A DNA stretch of 64,000 nt from NCBI GenBank assembly GCA_964545855.1, contig CAZJHD010000022.1, positions 1 through 64,000 of the forward strand. Reading direction: 5' to 3'. A model generated the notes under the pieces. It made no database searches. It was not told the origin of the DNA and was given only the letters and a program-made list of their open reading frames with translations. Source of the stretch: CAZJHD01 sp964545855. Lineage in GTDB: Bacteria; Planctomycetota; UBA1135; JACQFD01. The position numbers and the translations under genes were made by a program. Shown here piece by piece: positions 25,930 to 35,900 of this stretch (position 1 is the stretch's first letter; every line of letters starts with the position of its first letter).

Positions 25930-27261
25930 ATGGAATCGCAGAATCAAGCGCTACGGAACTACTACCGAGTCGCGGGACCGCACCTGGATGCGGACGTCAC
26001 GGCTCTCCACGGGAAGACGGATCGCGACGACGTGGCCTTCTATGTCGACATCGCGCGCCGAGCGGGAGGGCCCGTGCTGGAGTTCGGCGCGGGCACGGGT
26101 CGCGTCGGGCTGGAGCTCGTGCGCGCGGGGATCCCCTACACCGGCGTCGACCTCGTGCAGTCCTCGATCGAGATCTTCGCCGACAAGCTCGGCGACGACG
26201 TCGATCCGGCGCGCGTGAAGCTGAAGGAGGGCGACGTGCGCACGATGCAGCTCGATCGCCGATTCGCCTGCGTCGTCGCTCCCGGCCGCGTCTTCGAGCA
26301 CCTGCTCACCGACGACGATCGGCGGCGGGCGCTGAACCGCGTGAAGGCTCATCTCGTTCCCGGCGGGCTCTTCGTCCTGGACGCGGAGATGCCGTCCTTC
26401 GATCTCCTGGCGAGCGCGAAGGAGGGCAAGGCGACGAAGCCCGAGACGGAGCTCGAGCGCCCCGGCAAGGGCAAGGGCAAGGTGCGGCGCACGTCGTCCG
26501 TCGTCGTCGATCGAGCGAACCAGCTCCTTCGCATCCATCACGAGTGGCTCGACGTGGGCGCACGCGGTGCCGCGAAGTCGACGGGCGAGGGAGACCTGAC
26601 CCTCCGCTGGAGCTACCGCTTCGAGCTGGAGCTCCTGCTCCGAGGCGCGGGCTTCGAGATCCTCGAGCTGTACGGTGGCTTCGACCGCCGGCCCTTCGAT
26701 GGCGTCTCGGGATCGATCGTCGTCATCGCTCGGCCGCTGCCGGTCGCGCGGCGGACGATGCGCCGGCGTTCGTCCCGGCCCTCGAGCGAAGCGGGCCCGC
26801 GGAGGTCGGGGCCGCGAGGGCAGGGCTTCCGAGGCGACGGATTCCGCGGCGAGGGCTCCCGGCAGGGCGGCTACTCCCGTGCGGGCGGGGGCTCCCGCCC
26901 GGGCGGAGGCTTCCGTTCGGGCGGTGGCTTCGGCCGGCCCCAGAGCGGACGACCGGGAGGCTATGGCCGTCCGGGCGGCGGCTACGGGCGGGGCGACGAC
27001 TCCCGCGGCGGATTCCGGGACGGGGGGCGGGACGCGCCGCGCCCCCGGACCTACGGCGACGACGACGGCTACCGCGCGGGAGGCGACGATCGATCGGGAG
27101 GCGATCGATTCGGCGGTGACCGCTTCGGGGATCCCCGCTCCGGCGACGGTCGCTCGCGCGAGAGCGGAGCGCCGGAGTTTCCGCGTCCCGCGGCGCCGCG
27201 GCCTCGGCCGCCGATGTCCGGCGGCGGCTTCGGCCCGAAGGACGACGAGCCCGGGACCTGA
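25930..27261 (+). CDS. class I SAM methyltransferase with Arg/Gly-rich tail
   Basis: Encodes 443 aa from ATG 25930, with GGAGG 11 bases upstream. The SAM loop is VLEFGAGTGRVGLEL (residues 49-63), followed by GVDLVQSS, GDVRTMQL and LVPGGLFVLD, so residues 20-270 are a standard class I fold. Residues 275-443 are an Arg/Gly/Ser/Asp-rich, probably disordered tail with many RGG, GGR and GGYGR pieces, unlike known small-molecule methyltransferases. RG-rich tails bind RNA in other proteins; RNA or ribosome association is inferred. Substrate unknown. Confidence 0.82.
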   Translation: MESQNQALRNYYRVAGPHLDADVTALHGKTDRDDVAFYVDIARRAGGPVLEFGAGTGRVGLELVRAGIPYTGVDLVQSSIEIFADKLGDDVDPARVKLKEGDVRTMQLDRRFACVVAPGRVFEHLLTDDDRRRALNRVKAHLVPGGLFVLDAEMPSFDLLASAKEGKATKPETELERPGKGKGKVRRTSSVVVDRANQLLRIHHEWLDVGARGAAKSTGEGDLTLRWSYRFELELLLRGAGFEILELYGGFDRRPFDGVSGSIVVIARPLPVARRTMRRRSSRPSSEAGPRRSGPRGQGFRGDGFRGEGSRQGGYSRAGGGSRPGGGFRSGGGFGRPQSGRPGGYGRPGGGYGRGDDSRGGFRDGGRDAPRPRTYGDDDGYRAGGDDRSGGDRFGGDRFGDPRSGDGRSRESGAPEFPRPAAPRPRPPMSGGGFGPKDDEPGT

Positions 27262-27294
27262 TCGAAGCCCGGCGCGCGCGGAGCGATCCCCTCG

Positions 27295-28734
27295 ATGCGA
27301 ATCCTCGTCGCGACGATGCTCCTCGCGGGGCTCGCCCTGCCGGCGTCCGGATGGTCGCCGGGGCTGGCATTCCGATCGCCGCAGGATGCGAAGGTCTCTC
27401 CGGCGGCGCTGCCGGAGTGGGTTCCCGATCCCGAGATCGCGGCGGCGCTGAAGACCATCCGGGGCGCCGACCTCCTCGAGACCGTGCGAGCTCTCGTCGC
27501 CTGCGGCACCCGTCATAGCGCGAGCGACGACGGGGCGAGCGACGACGGGGCGTCGGAGGCGGCGGCGCGTCGCGACGGCCGGGCGCTCCCGACGCGCGGG
27601 ATCGGTGCCGCGCGCCGCCTCCTGGTGGACCGGCTCCGCGCCCTCTCGGCCAAGACCGGCGGACGTCTGGAGGTCCACGAGGAGTGGATCGACCTCGAGT
27701 CGCGCGACCGGCTCCCCGGCGGGCGTGCGCGGGGAGCCAACGTGATCGCGCGGCTCCCGGGCCGATCCGATCCGGACCGCGTGATCGTCGTCTCCGGTCA
27801 CTACGACTCGATCAACTCGCGCTACGACCAGCGACGGGGCGGCATCGACGTCGAAGGTGACGCGCCCGGCGCCGACGACGATGCGTCCGGCGTCGCCGTG
27901 GTTCTCGCCTGCGCGGCCGCGCTCGCCGGACTCGAGATGGAAGCGACGGTCGAGTTCGCCGCCTTCACGGCGGAGGAGCAGGGGCTCCACGGCTCGCGGG
28001 CGCACGCCATCGCTCTGAAGAGCCGCGGTGCGCGGGTCGAGGTGGCCATCACGAACGACATCGTCGGCGCGAGCCGCGGTCCCGACGGGGTCGTCCGCGA
28101 CGGCTACGTCCGGCTCTTCTCCGCCTGCCCCGACGGCCTCGATTCTCCGGCGCGCAACTTGGCCCGTCATGCGGTCGAAGTGGCGCGTCTCCACGTCGCG
28201 CCCTTCGAGCCGAAGCTCGTCTTCCGGCCCGATCGCTTCGGCCGAGGAGGAGACCACACGTCCTTCGAGGCCGAGGGCTTCCCGGGTCTCCGGTTCACGG
28301 AGCCGCGCGAGGACTACAGCCACCAGCACCAGACCGTGCGCGAGGAGGGCGGCGTCCGCTACGGCGACCTGCCGGAGCACCTCGACCCGGAGTACCTCGC
28401 GCGCGTCGCGCGGCTGAACGCGGTGCTCGTGGCGGAGCTCGCGCGCGCGCCGGCGCCGCCGGAGGGCGTCTCCGTCAACGGCGCGATGCGCTCGGACACG
28501 GAGGTCCGATGGACTCCGGCGGAGGACGGCTCCGTCGCGGGCTACGAGATCGTCGCGCGCGACACGACGGCTCCCCTCTGGGAGCACGTCTTCGCCGCCG
28601 GGCCGGGCCCCCGGGGGGTCGCGCCCGTGCTCCTCGACGATCACGTGGTCGGGCTGCGCGCCGTGGGGAAGAACGGCCGGCGCTCGCCGGCGGTCGTCCC
28701 CGGTGCCGGCGGCGGCCGCGGGCGGACTCGGTAG
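27295..28734 (+). CDS. secreted M28 metallopeptidase
   Basis: Encodes 479 aa from ATG 27295. The signal peptide is MRILVATMLLAGLALPASG. Metal and catalytic residues of M28 are in place: VVSGHYDSINS, GADDDASGVAVVL, FTAEEQGLHGSRAH, the bridging-Asp region TNDIVGA, and a C-terminal His in YSHQHQT. Residues about 390-460 resemble a fibronectin type III fold (VRWTPAEDGSVAGYEIVAR). A 15-bp duplication (27530-27559 region) gives the ASDDGASDDGA insert. It degrades peptides outside the cytoplasm, like the paralogue at 9841-11598, but lacks that protein's PA-type insert. Confidence 0.86.
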   Translation: MRILVATMLLAGLALPASGWSPGLAFRSPQDAKVSPAALPEWVPDPEIAAALKTIRGADLLETVRALVACGTRHSASDDGASDDGASEAAARRDGRALPTRGIGAARRLLVDRLRALSAKTGGRLEVHEEWIDLESRDRLPGGRARGANVIARLPGRSDPDRVIVVSGHYDSINSRYDQRRGGIDVEGDAPGADDDASGVAVVLACAAALAGLEMEATVEFAAFTAEEQGLHGSRAHAIALKSRGARVEVAITNDIVGASRGPDGVVRDGYVRLFSACPDGLDSPARNLARHAVEVARLHVAPFEPKLVFRPDRFGRGGDHTSFEAEGFPGLRFTEPREDYSHQHQTVREEGGVRYGDLPEHLDPEYLARVARLNAVLVAELARAPAPPEGVSVNGAMRSDTEVRWTPAEDGSVAGYEIVARDTTAPLWEHVFAAGPGPRGVAPVLLDDHVVGLRAVGKNGRRSPAVVPGAGGGRGRTR

Positions 28735-28862
28735 CGGGACGCGCGGAGAGCGCTCCCCGGAGAGCCCGGAGCGTCGGCGGGCCGTCGACGTGCGGAGCGC
28801 ACGACCGCGCGACCGCACGACCGCGCGAGGCCGCGACGGCGGCGATTCCATCGCAACGTCTG

Positions 28863-28868
28863 TATGCT
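28863..28868 (+). promoter_or_regulatory. candidate -10 TATGCT
   Basis: This hexamer overlaps an in-frame ATG at 28864, so the start at 28888, 19 bases downstream, is preferred. Just upstream, 28798-28829 holds two tandem copies of a 16-bp unit (CGCACGACCGCGCGA plus C or G). Confidence 0.4.
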
Positions 28869-28887
28869 CCGCCGCCCCGACGAACCG

Positions 28888-31698
28888 ATGACTCGACGCG
28901 CGCCGCTCTCCCGATCCCTCCTCCCGGCGATCGGTCTCCTCCTCGCGGCGCTCCCGGCCTGCGTGAACTCGGGCTCGGAGGTGGGACCGAAGCTCCCCAA
29001 GCCGGCCGAGAACACGCTCGCCGCCGCCGTCGTCGATCCGATCGGCCGGCCCCTGTCGAACGCGCGCGTCACCGTCGAGGGACGCACGACGCTCACGGAC
29101 GATCGAGGCCGCTTCCGTCTCGAGCAGCTCACGGGGGGGCAGCGCCTCGTGCGGATCGACGCGCGGCGCACCACGACGAGCACGCTTCCGGCGGGGATCT
29201 TCGACGAGCTCGCCGTCTCGATCTCCTTCGGCACGGGGCGCGCGGTCGCCGACCGGCCGATCGTGCTCCCGGACTTCGAGCCCGGCGTCTCGGCGGAGAT
29301 CTCGGTGAACCAGGGCGCCGCCCTCGCCGGGACGCTGGTCGATCCGGCGACGGGCGCCGAGCTCGTCCTCGACGGAGCGGTCGCCACGCATCCGCAGCCG
29401 GGCGCCGTCGCCGCCACGCTCCGCTTCGTCTCCGTTCCGCCGGGGTCGATCCCGGCCGCGCTCGAGCCGGGAGGCGTGCCGCGCGCCGGCGCGCTCTACT
29501 TCGCCATCGCGCCCGCCGATCTCGTCTTCACTGCGGCGCCGACGATCCGCATCGCCGACGCGGTCTTCGGGATCGCCGACGCCGTGGCGGCGACGAAGCC
29601 CGTCACGCCGGAGCTCGACGTGCTCGATCGGGTGACCGGACGCTGGGTGCTCGGCGGGCCCGCGGCCATCGGAGGGGGACTGCTCTCGTCGAGCGCGATC
29701 GCCGGCGGCGGGCTCCACGCTCTCTCCGTCGAGCTGCCGCCCTCCCGCACGACGATCGTCTCCGCCCGCGTGATCGACCGCCTCGACGATCCGCTCGACG
29801 AGGCGGCGGTCCTGTCGCGCGACGGCAGGGCCGCGCGCACCGGCAAGTTCGGCTTCGGCGAGATCCCGGACGTCTGCGCCGCCGACGCCAACGACGTCGC
29901 GATCCAAGTGCCGCTCATGGTGGCGGCCCCGGCCTACGCAGCGCAGCACGCCCTGCGTCGCGACGCGCTCCCGGGAACGCCCGGCGCCGGTGCGGAGACT
30001 CCCTTCGCCGATCGACCCCTCGCGACGACGCCCGCGGGCCGCGTTCGGGTCCTCGCGATCTTCCAGGGGAAGCCCCTCGCGGACGTCCTGATCGGCGTGT
30101 CGAGCGTCTTCGCGGGGATCTACGACGCGAGCGAGCTCTCGGCGGCGGGGGAGGTCGGCGCCGAGTTCTGGGACGTGCCGAAGGGGCAGTACTTCGCGAC
30201 GGGGCTGGCGCTGCTGCCGAACGGCAACGTGATCCGCACGCAGCGTCTGAAGATCGTCACGAAGCCCGGCTCGACCTCCGACATCGTCATCTTCCCGTCG
30301 GCCACGAAGCTCTCGGGCGTCGACCACCTCGGGAGGCTCTCCGTCTTCGCGCGACGGGGCGCTTCCTCGACGAGCCTCTTCAACACGTATCTCCAGGTCG
30401 GCCTCGATCCCAACACGAAGCAGAAGGGGATCGCGCCCTTCGGCAACGCACGGATCTCCCCGGTGCTGAAGGGACCGGCGCTCCTCACGGCGGGCCGGGC
30501 CTACGAGGTCTCGGGCCGCGGCTCCGGTGTCGACCTCCTCCGTCGCACGGCCTACGCGAGCGATTCCTCCGCCTCGCACATCCGGCGGCTCGGCCCGTCG
30601 CCCGACATCGACCCGGCGCCCCGGGGCTTCCCGGGGGGCGCCACGCTCGCGGGCGCCGCGACCGGTCTCACGAGCCGGATCGCCGCGCCTCCCGTGAGCG
30701 GCAGCTACGCCGTGGAGGTCCGGGCGCGCGCGGCGCTCTCCTTCGAGCAGAGGCTCGCAGTCGCCCTCGGAGCGGAGCGCGTGCCGCGCGAGGAGATCGT
30801 CTCCCTCCCGCTCGCCCCGACCTTCGCCGCGCCCGCCTACGAGGCCATCGTGCCTCGGGGGAAGACGGCGATCGCGCTCGTCGAGCGCGACGCGGCCGGA
30901 CCCCTCGGGCCGATCACCCGGTTCGGCTTCTCCGCCGCGGTGCCGACGCCCTTCGGCTCGCAGGGATCCCTCGACCTGACCGTCGACTCCACGACGCCCG
31001 ACCTCCTGGTCGGGACCTTCGCCGGCTTCGGCGGTGACCCGGCTCCCGTGCGTGCGTCGCTCGTCGTCGGCACGGCCGACGGCGAGGGCGTCGATCTGGG
31101 GGACCAGGGGGCGTTCTCCTTCGTCCGGGCGACCGGCGTCTTCACGGTCCAGGCGCCGGCGCTCGCGAGCCTCCGTGTGGCGGCGATCCTCGCGCAGGCC
31201 GGCACGGCGGCGAACGGATCCGCCTTCGACGTGCGCGGCGCCGTCCTCTCGGACGTGGCCGAGGCCGGCGTGCTCCTCGCCGCGCCCGTGGTGGCGGCCG
31301 CGGCGCCGCCTCCGGGAGAGGCGATCGCGCTCTCCCCCGTGGCGACGGGGATCGCGTGGGCCGGCGACCCCGCGACCGACGAGACGGTCCTGCGCGTCAC
31401 GCGGCGGGGCGTCTCGCTCGAGCCGAGCGGGAACGTCGTCGACGCCGACTTCGAATGGGTCGTCCGGCTGCCCGGCGCGCCGTCGAGCTTCCGATTCCCC
31501 GCGTTCCCGACGAGCATCGGCACCAAGGCCGTGGCGCCCTTCTTCCAGTCGGGGCAGACCTACACGCTCGAGATCGAGGTGCGCCGGACCACGACCTACG
31601 ACGAGAAGACGGCGGCCACCTCGCCGAAGATCGCGACTCCGTCGTTCTTCGGAGTCCGCTCGGTCTCGCGGTCGCGCGTCGACTTCCGCGTGCCCTGA
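28888..31698 (+). CDS. large surface lipoprotein with carboxypeptidase-regulatory-like domain
   Basis: Encodes 936 aa from ATG 28888. The signal peptide ends LLLAALPA-C, a lipobox. Immediately after it comes a carboxypeptidase-regulatory-like unit (AAVVDPIGRPLSNARVTVEG...LTDDRGRFRLEQL). The rest is beta-rich, with repeated Ala/Gly/Val strands and no catalytic signature. It is probably anchored in the outer membrane and faces the surface or periplasm. It lies 153 bases after the M28 peptidase and has its own candidate promoter. It is convergent with the YgfZ-like gene, the stops being 4 bases apart. A structural or binding role is inferred. Confidence 0.7.
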   Translation: MTRRAPLSRSLLPAIGLLLAALPACVNSGSEVGPKLPKPAENTLAAAVVDPIGRPLSNARVTVEGRTTLTDDRGRFRLEQLTGGQRLVRIDARRTTTSTLPAGIFDELAVSISFGTGRAVADRPIVLPDFEPGVSAEISVNQGAALAGTLVDPATGAELVLDGAVATHPQPGAVAATLRFVSVPPGSIPAALEPGGVPRAGALYFAIAPADLVFTAAPTIRIADAVFGIADAVAATKPVTPELDVLDRVTGRWVLGGPAAIGGGLLSSSAIAGGGLHALSVELPPSRTTIVSARVIDRLDDPLDEAAVLSRDGRAARTGKFGFGEIPDVCAADANDVAIQVPLMVAAPAYAAQHALRRDALPGTPGAGAETPFADRPLATTPAGRVRVLAIFQGKPLADVLIGVSSVFAGIYDASELSAAGEVGAEFWDVPKGQYFATGLALLPNGNVIRTQRLKIVTKPGSTSDIVIFPSATKLSGVDHLGRLSVFARRGASSTSLFNTYLQVGLDPNTKQKGIAPFGNARISPVLKGPALLTAGRAYEVSGRGSGVDLLRRTAYASDSSASHIRRLGPSPDIDPAPRGFPGGATLAGAATGLTSRIAAPPVSGSYAVEVRARAALSFEQRLAVALGAERVPREEIVSLPLAPTFAAPAYEAIVPRGKTAIALVERDAAGPLGPITRFGFSAAVPTPFGSQGSLDLTVDSTTPDLLVGTFAGFGGDPAPVRASLVVGTADGEGVDLGDQGAFSFVRATGVFTVQAPALASLRVAAILAQAGTAANGSAFDVRGAVLSDVAEAGVLLAAPVVAAAAPPPGEAIALSPVATGIAWAGDPATDETVLRVTRRGVSLEPSGNVVDADFEWVVRLPGAPSSFRFPAFPTSIGTKAVAPFFQSGQTYTLEIEVRRTTTYDEKTAATSPKIATPSFFGVRSVSRSRVDFRVP

Positions 31699-31702
31699 GC
31701 GA

Positions 31703-32812
31703 CTACTCGCGCGCCGGCGCCTGCGGCGCGACGATCGGGAGATCGACCACCTTCGCGCTGAGCGAGCGTTCGCCCGCGCGGATCTCCAGGACCGACCCCG
31801 CCGGCGCCTTGGCGTTCCGCACCACGGCGAGACCGATGGGGCGCTCCAGGACGGGCGAGATGGCCCAGGAGCGGAGATCGCCGACCTCCTCTCCCTCGCG
31901 CAGGAGCTTGTCGCCGCGCTCCGGCAGGTCTTCCTTCGGCGAGTCCATCACGACGCCGACGAGCCGGCGATGGACCTTCCCGTAGGTATCGATGCGCGCG
32001 ACCGTCTCCTGGCCCGGGTAGCAGCCCTTCGTGAGCGAGAAGGCGTCGTCGAGCGCCACCTCCTGCGGGAAGAGGTCGTTCGTGTAGTCGAGACCGAAGC
32101 GAGGCCGGCCCGCCTCGAGACGCAGCGCGTCGTAGGCGGCGAGACCGACCCGCTGGAGCCCCTTCGGCGAGCCCACGGCGACGAGTGCGGCGAGCACGGC
32201 CTCGGCGGCCGGATGGAGCACGTGGAGGAGGAACCCGTCGAAGCCCGTCGACCGATCGCGGACCGCGAGCACGCTCGAGCCCTCGATGCGCACGAAGGCG
32301 TGGCTCAGGGGTGCGTCCTGCGGCAACGCGCCCTCGGCGGTGGCCTCGAGGATCTCGGCCGCGCGGGGTCCGGCCAGCAGGAGCGTCCCCAGGTCGTCCG
32401 AGAAGTCACGGAAGCCGACCTTCTCCTGGAACAGCGCGCGCTCCAGCTCCTGCGCGAGGGCCGGGGCTCCGCCGGTCTCCGTGAGGAGGAGGAAGCCATC
32501 GGGCGTCGCGAGCGCGGAGACCGCGTGGAGGATCTTTCCCTGGCCGTTCAGCAGGTAGGTGGCGCGGCCGGAGCCGGGCGCCAGGTCGGCGAGCTCGGCG
32601 GAGAAGAGGCGCTGGAGGAACTCGCGCGCGTCGGCGCCCGCGACCTCGAGCTTCCCGAGGAACGAGAGGTCGACGAGCCCCGCGGCGGCGCGGAGCGCCG
32701 CGTGTTCCTCGAAGGGGTGGCCGAAGCGGATCGGATAGACAGCGCCTTCCACGGGGCGGAGCTCGGCTCCGGCGGCGCGGTGGGCGTTCTCGAAGGGGGA
32801 AGAGGCAGGCAC
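31703..32812 (-). CDS. YgfZ/GcvT-like folate-binding protein
   Basis: Encodes 369 aa from GTG 32812. It carries the YgfZ signature KGCYPGQE within LTKGCYPGQETVARIDTYGK, the cysteine of which is essential in the E. coli protein, and the GcvT-like three-domain fold. YgfZ proteins use tetrahydrofolate to help repair or assemble Fe-S clusters such as that of MiaB. Here it could serve the radical SAM protein at 22818, though that is only proximity. Residues near the N-terminus (ALRAAAGLVDLSFLGKLEV) match the GcvT aminomethyltransferase start. No gcvH or gcvP genes are near, which argues against a true glycine-cleavage T protein. Confidence 0.82.
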   Translation of the reverse strand: MPASSPFENAHRAAGAELRPVEGAVYPIRFGHPFEEHAALRAAAGLVDLSFLGKLEVAGADAREFLQRLFSAELADLAPGSGRATYLLNGQGKILHAVSALATPDGFLLLTETGGAPALAQELERALFQEKVGFRDFSDDLGTLLLAGPRAAEILEATAEGALPQDAPLSHAFVRIEGSSVLAVRDRSTGFDGFLLHVLHPAAEAVLAALVAVGSPKGLQRVGLAAYDALRLEAGRPRFGLDYTNDLFPQEVALDDAFSLTKGCYPGQETVARIDTYGKVHRRLVGVVMDSPKEDLPERGDKLLREGEEVGDLRSWAISPVLERPIGLAVVRNAKAPAGSVLEIRAGERSLSAKVVDLPIVAPQAPARE

Positions 32813-32877
32813 GGGTGCATCCTTCGCGCGATCGGCCTCCGACGCCAGGAGCGCCTCCGAGGATTCGCCCGGAACGA

Positions 32878-32905
32878 CGCGCGGCCGGCGAGTGCCGGCC
32901 GCGCG
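32878..32905 (-). terminator. 12-bp perfect GC hairpin after the YetA-like gene
   Basis: CGCGCGGCCGGC pairs perfectly with GCCGGCCGCGCG around a GAGT loop, starting 41 bases past the leftward stop at 32947 and before the ygfZ-like start. It has no long T-run but is the strongest simple stem in the area. Confidence 0.55.
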
Positions 32906-32946
32906 CGATGGAGCTCGTCTCGAGCGCCGTCCCCGAGACGTCGTCC

Positions 32947-35900
32947 TCAGGGCGCGACGCCCTTCTGCTTCTCCACGAAGTAGACCTGCCACCAGTGCCA
33001 GATCGGATCCGTCATCGGGAGCTTCCACGAACTCGGCAGGGCCCCGTAGGTGAAGTCCCACTGCGCGAAGGCCTTCTGCACGTAGGCGCTCTTCGGAGAG
33101 AAGCGGTTCGCGAGCATCAGCGAGCTCGGGATCCACTGGCCGACCCCGTCGTACTGCGTGCAGATCACGTACTGGTTCGTGTCCTTCGTCTTCACGAACC
33201 GCTTGAAGTTGCCGTTCGGGCCCCAGGCCGGGCCGACGAGATAGTCGGCCATCTCGCGGATCATCGTTCGCGCGAGCGGATCGCCGGTGACGCGGTCGTA
33301 CAGCGCGAGCGCGTGGATCATCGGCCCCACTTGCCAGGGCGACTCGTAGGTGTCGGACCAGTTGCCCGGGAAGGCCTTGCCGTAGTCGATCATCGCGACG
33401 GCGAAGGCGTTCGGCGCCTTGCCCATCCACTGCCGCACGTTCTTCACGATGGTCGTGGCACCCGTCAGGTACTCGGGCTTACCCGTGAGGTACCACGCCT
33501 TCAGCAGCGCGCGCATGCACCAGGCGCTGCCGCGCGTCGAGAGCGGCTGCGTGCCGAGCTTCTTCACGAAGGGGAACGTGAGGATCCCCTCGGCGACCTG
33601 CGCGACGGCCTCCTCGGTGATCGGATGCCCCGTGAGCAGCGTGTACTCGTAGGCGTCCTCCACCGTCATGTGCTCCTCGTCGTAGCCGTTCCATCCGGAG
33701 CCGGCGGCGGGGATCCCCGCCTTCAGGCTCGGGTACTTCGAGGGGAGCGAGAGCCGTCCGAGATCGTCGGGGAAGGCCGACGTGTTGGGGTAGGGGACGC
33801 CCTCGTAGAGGTAGGCGTTCGGATGGTTCGCGGCCTTGAAGCCCGCGATGTGGAAGCCGCGGACGTTCGCGCCCTGCAGGGCGCCCTCCTCCTGCACCTC
33901 GAAGAACTCGAGGCGTCCCGTCTGCGGGAAGTGGAGGAACGCCGAGAGCACGTTGCGCGGGCTGCCCGTCGTGTGGGTGTTCTGGTACCACTTCGCGGCG
34001 CCGAAGGTGGCCCAGCCCCAGTCGTCGAGGGCGTCGCGTCCGGCCGCCGTCTGTTGGAGGAAGTTCGCGGCGAGGGAACCGAACTGGCTCGGGCTCTCGA
34101 AGGGAACCGCCAGATCTCCCTGGTCGCTCCAGGCGGTGGTCGCGCGAACGTAGTCCGCCGTCGGCACCGGACGCACGGGCCGCTGGAAGGCCGTCGCCGC
34201 GGCGAGCGCGGGCGTCGACCCGGCGTGGAACGCGAAGAGGATCTCCGCACTCGCGTTCTGCATGTCGTCGAGCCAGAGCTTGCCCTGGAAGTTCGACGGG
34301 AACATCTCGAGCGACACGCGGCCGTTCGACTCCACCTCGACGGCCTTCGGGAACGACTGCCAGAACCATCGGACCGCGACCGTGAGGCCGTAGCTCGGCG
34401 TCGACACGTCGGTGATGCTGCTCGCGCGGGTGCCCGAGGCGAGAACCTTCGGGCTCGACTCGGAGCCGGAGAGGATCCGGTAGCCGGAGAAGCTCGTGCC
34501 CGGAGTGACCGCCCACTTGGGGCCGCCGCTCGAATCCTGGTAGGTCTCGAGGCGACCGAGCGTCGCGAGCGCGCCGGTGATCGGCGCTGCCTTCGGGTCG
34601 GCCCACGCGCTCACCGTCGCCGGTGCGCCGTTCAGGTCGAGCTTCAGGCCGAGCTCGTAGTTCTCGATCCCCACGGCGCCGATCGCGTCGAGGTAGTAGT
34701 CGTTCCGGAGCGTGTGGATCGCGCGGACCTCGGAGGATCCCGGCGCGAACTCGAGGTACGTCGTGTAGCGCAGGACGTCGCGTCCGACGCCGGCGCCGGG
34801 GCTCGAGGCGCGGTGCCTCCCCTCGACCTTGAAGCGCGCGGCCGCGGGGCCCGACCGGTTCGACAGGAAGGTCACCTGCGGCGCATCGAACTCCGAGGAG
34901 TAGAGCACTCCGTCGGCGGCGAGGAGCTGCGCTCCGTTGCCGGCCGATCCCGAGACGACGCGCTCGCTCGCGGAGAAGGCTCCGTCGCCGTTCAGGTCGA
35001 GCTGCACGCTCTCGAAGAGCCGATGGGCCGACTTGGAGAGCTCGAAGAGAGCGGTGCCGGTGTTCACGAGCCAGCCGTTCGAGGTCGGCGACACCGTGAC
35101 CGTCGCGAAGGACGGAGCCGGCGCGCTCTTCAGCGTGTAGCTCGCGGTCCCGAGGGCGGCGCAGTCGCCGCGGAACTCGACGAGGAGCCACTGGATGGGC
35201 TTCGTCGTGTCGGCGATCGGTCCCCAGCGCTGCATCACGCGGAACTGCGCCGGGAGCGCCTTCCCCGTGTCGTCCACCACCACGAGCCCCGACGTCGACG
35301 TGAGCAGGTCCGTCGCCGAGAAGGGCACCCCGCACTGGATCAGGTCGCCCTTGCGCGCGAAGCCCGAGAGATCGTGCGCGAGGAGCGTGATGCCCGCTTG
35401 GAGGTTCTGCGGCCCCGAGGGCGGTGGCGGCGAGGGTGGCGGCGTGGGACCGGGCGGCGGCGGCGTCGGGGGAACCGGCGGCGGCGGCGTGGGGTCGGGC
35501 GGCGGCGGCGGCGGCGCGACGGGCTCCTCTCCGTCGGGCGACGTCGACGCCTTCAGGGCGACGGTCCGCTTGATGAGGTTGCTCACCACGAATCCGTTCG
35601 GTGCCTTCGAGTCGAAGACGATCGCGCGGAAGTAGGCGGTCATGCCATAGGTCTGCGGCGTCAACGGGAACACGGCCGTCGACCCATCGATGGGCGTGAC
35701 CCAGAGCAGCTTCGACGCGGCGTTCTGCAGTCCTTCCGCCGTGAGCCCCGGGGGGAACTGGGTCAGCATCGACGCATTCATCGAGCCGAGGAGGAGCCGC
35801 GCGCCGTCGGGGCTCTTCGGGCCACCGGACGTGCGGATGACGGCCGAGTCGCCAGCGACCAGCTGGACGAGCTTCGCCTTGAGCGGAGGCTCCTGCGCGG

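Noticed and set aside
25951..30579. A 1542-codon open frame on the minus strand
   Set aside because: Composition is Arg/Gly/Ala-rich and it covers three recognisable plus-strand genes, so it is a shadow frame.
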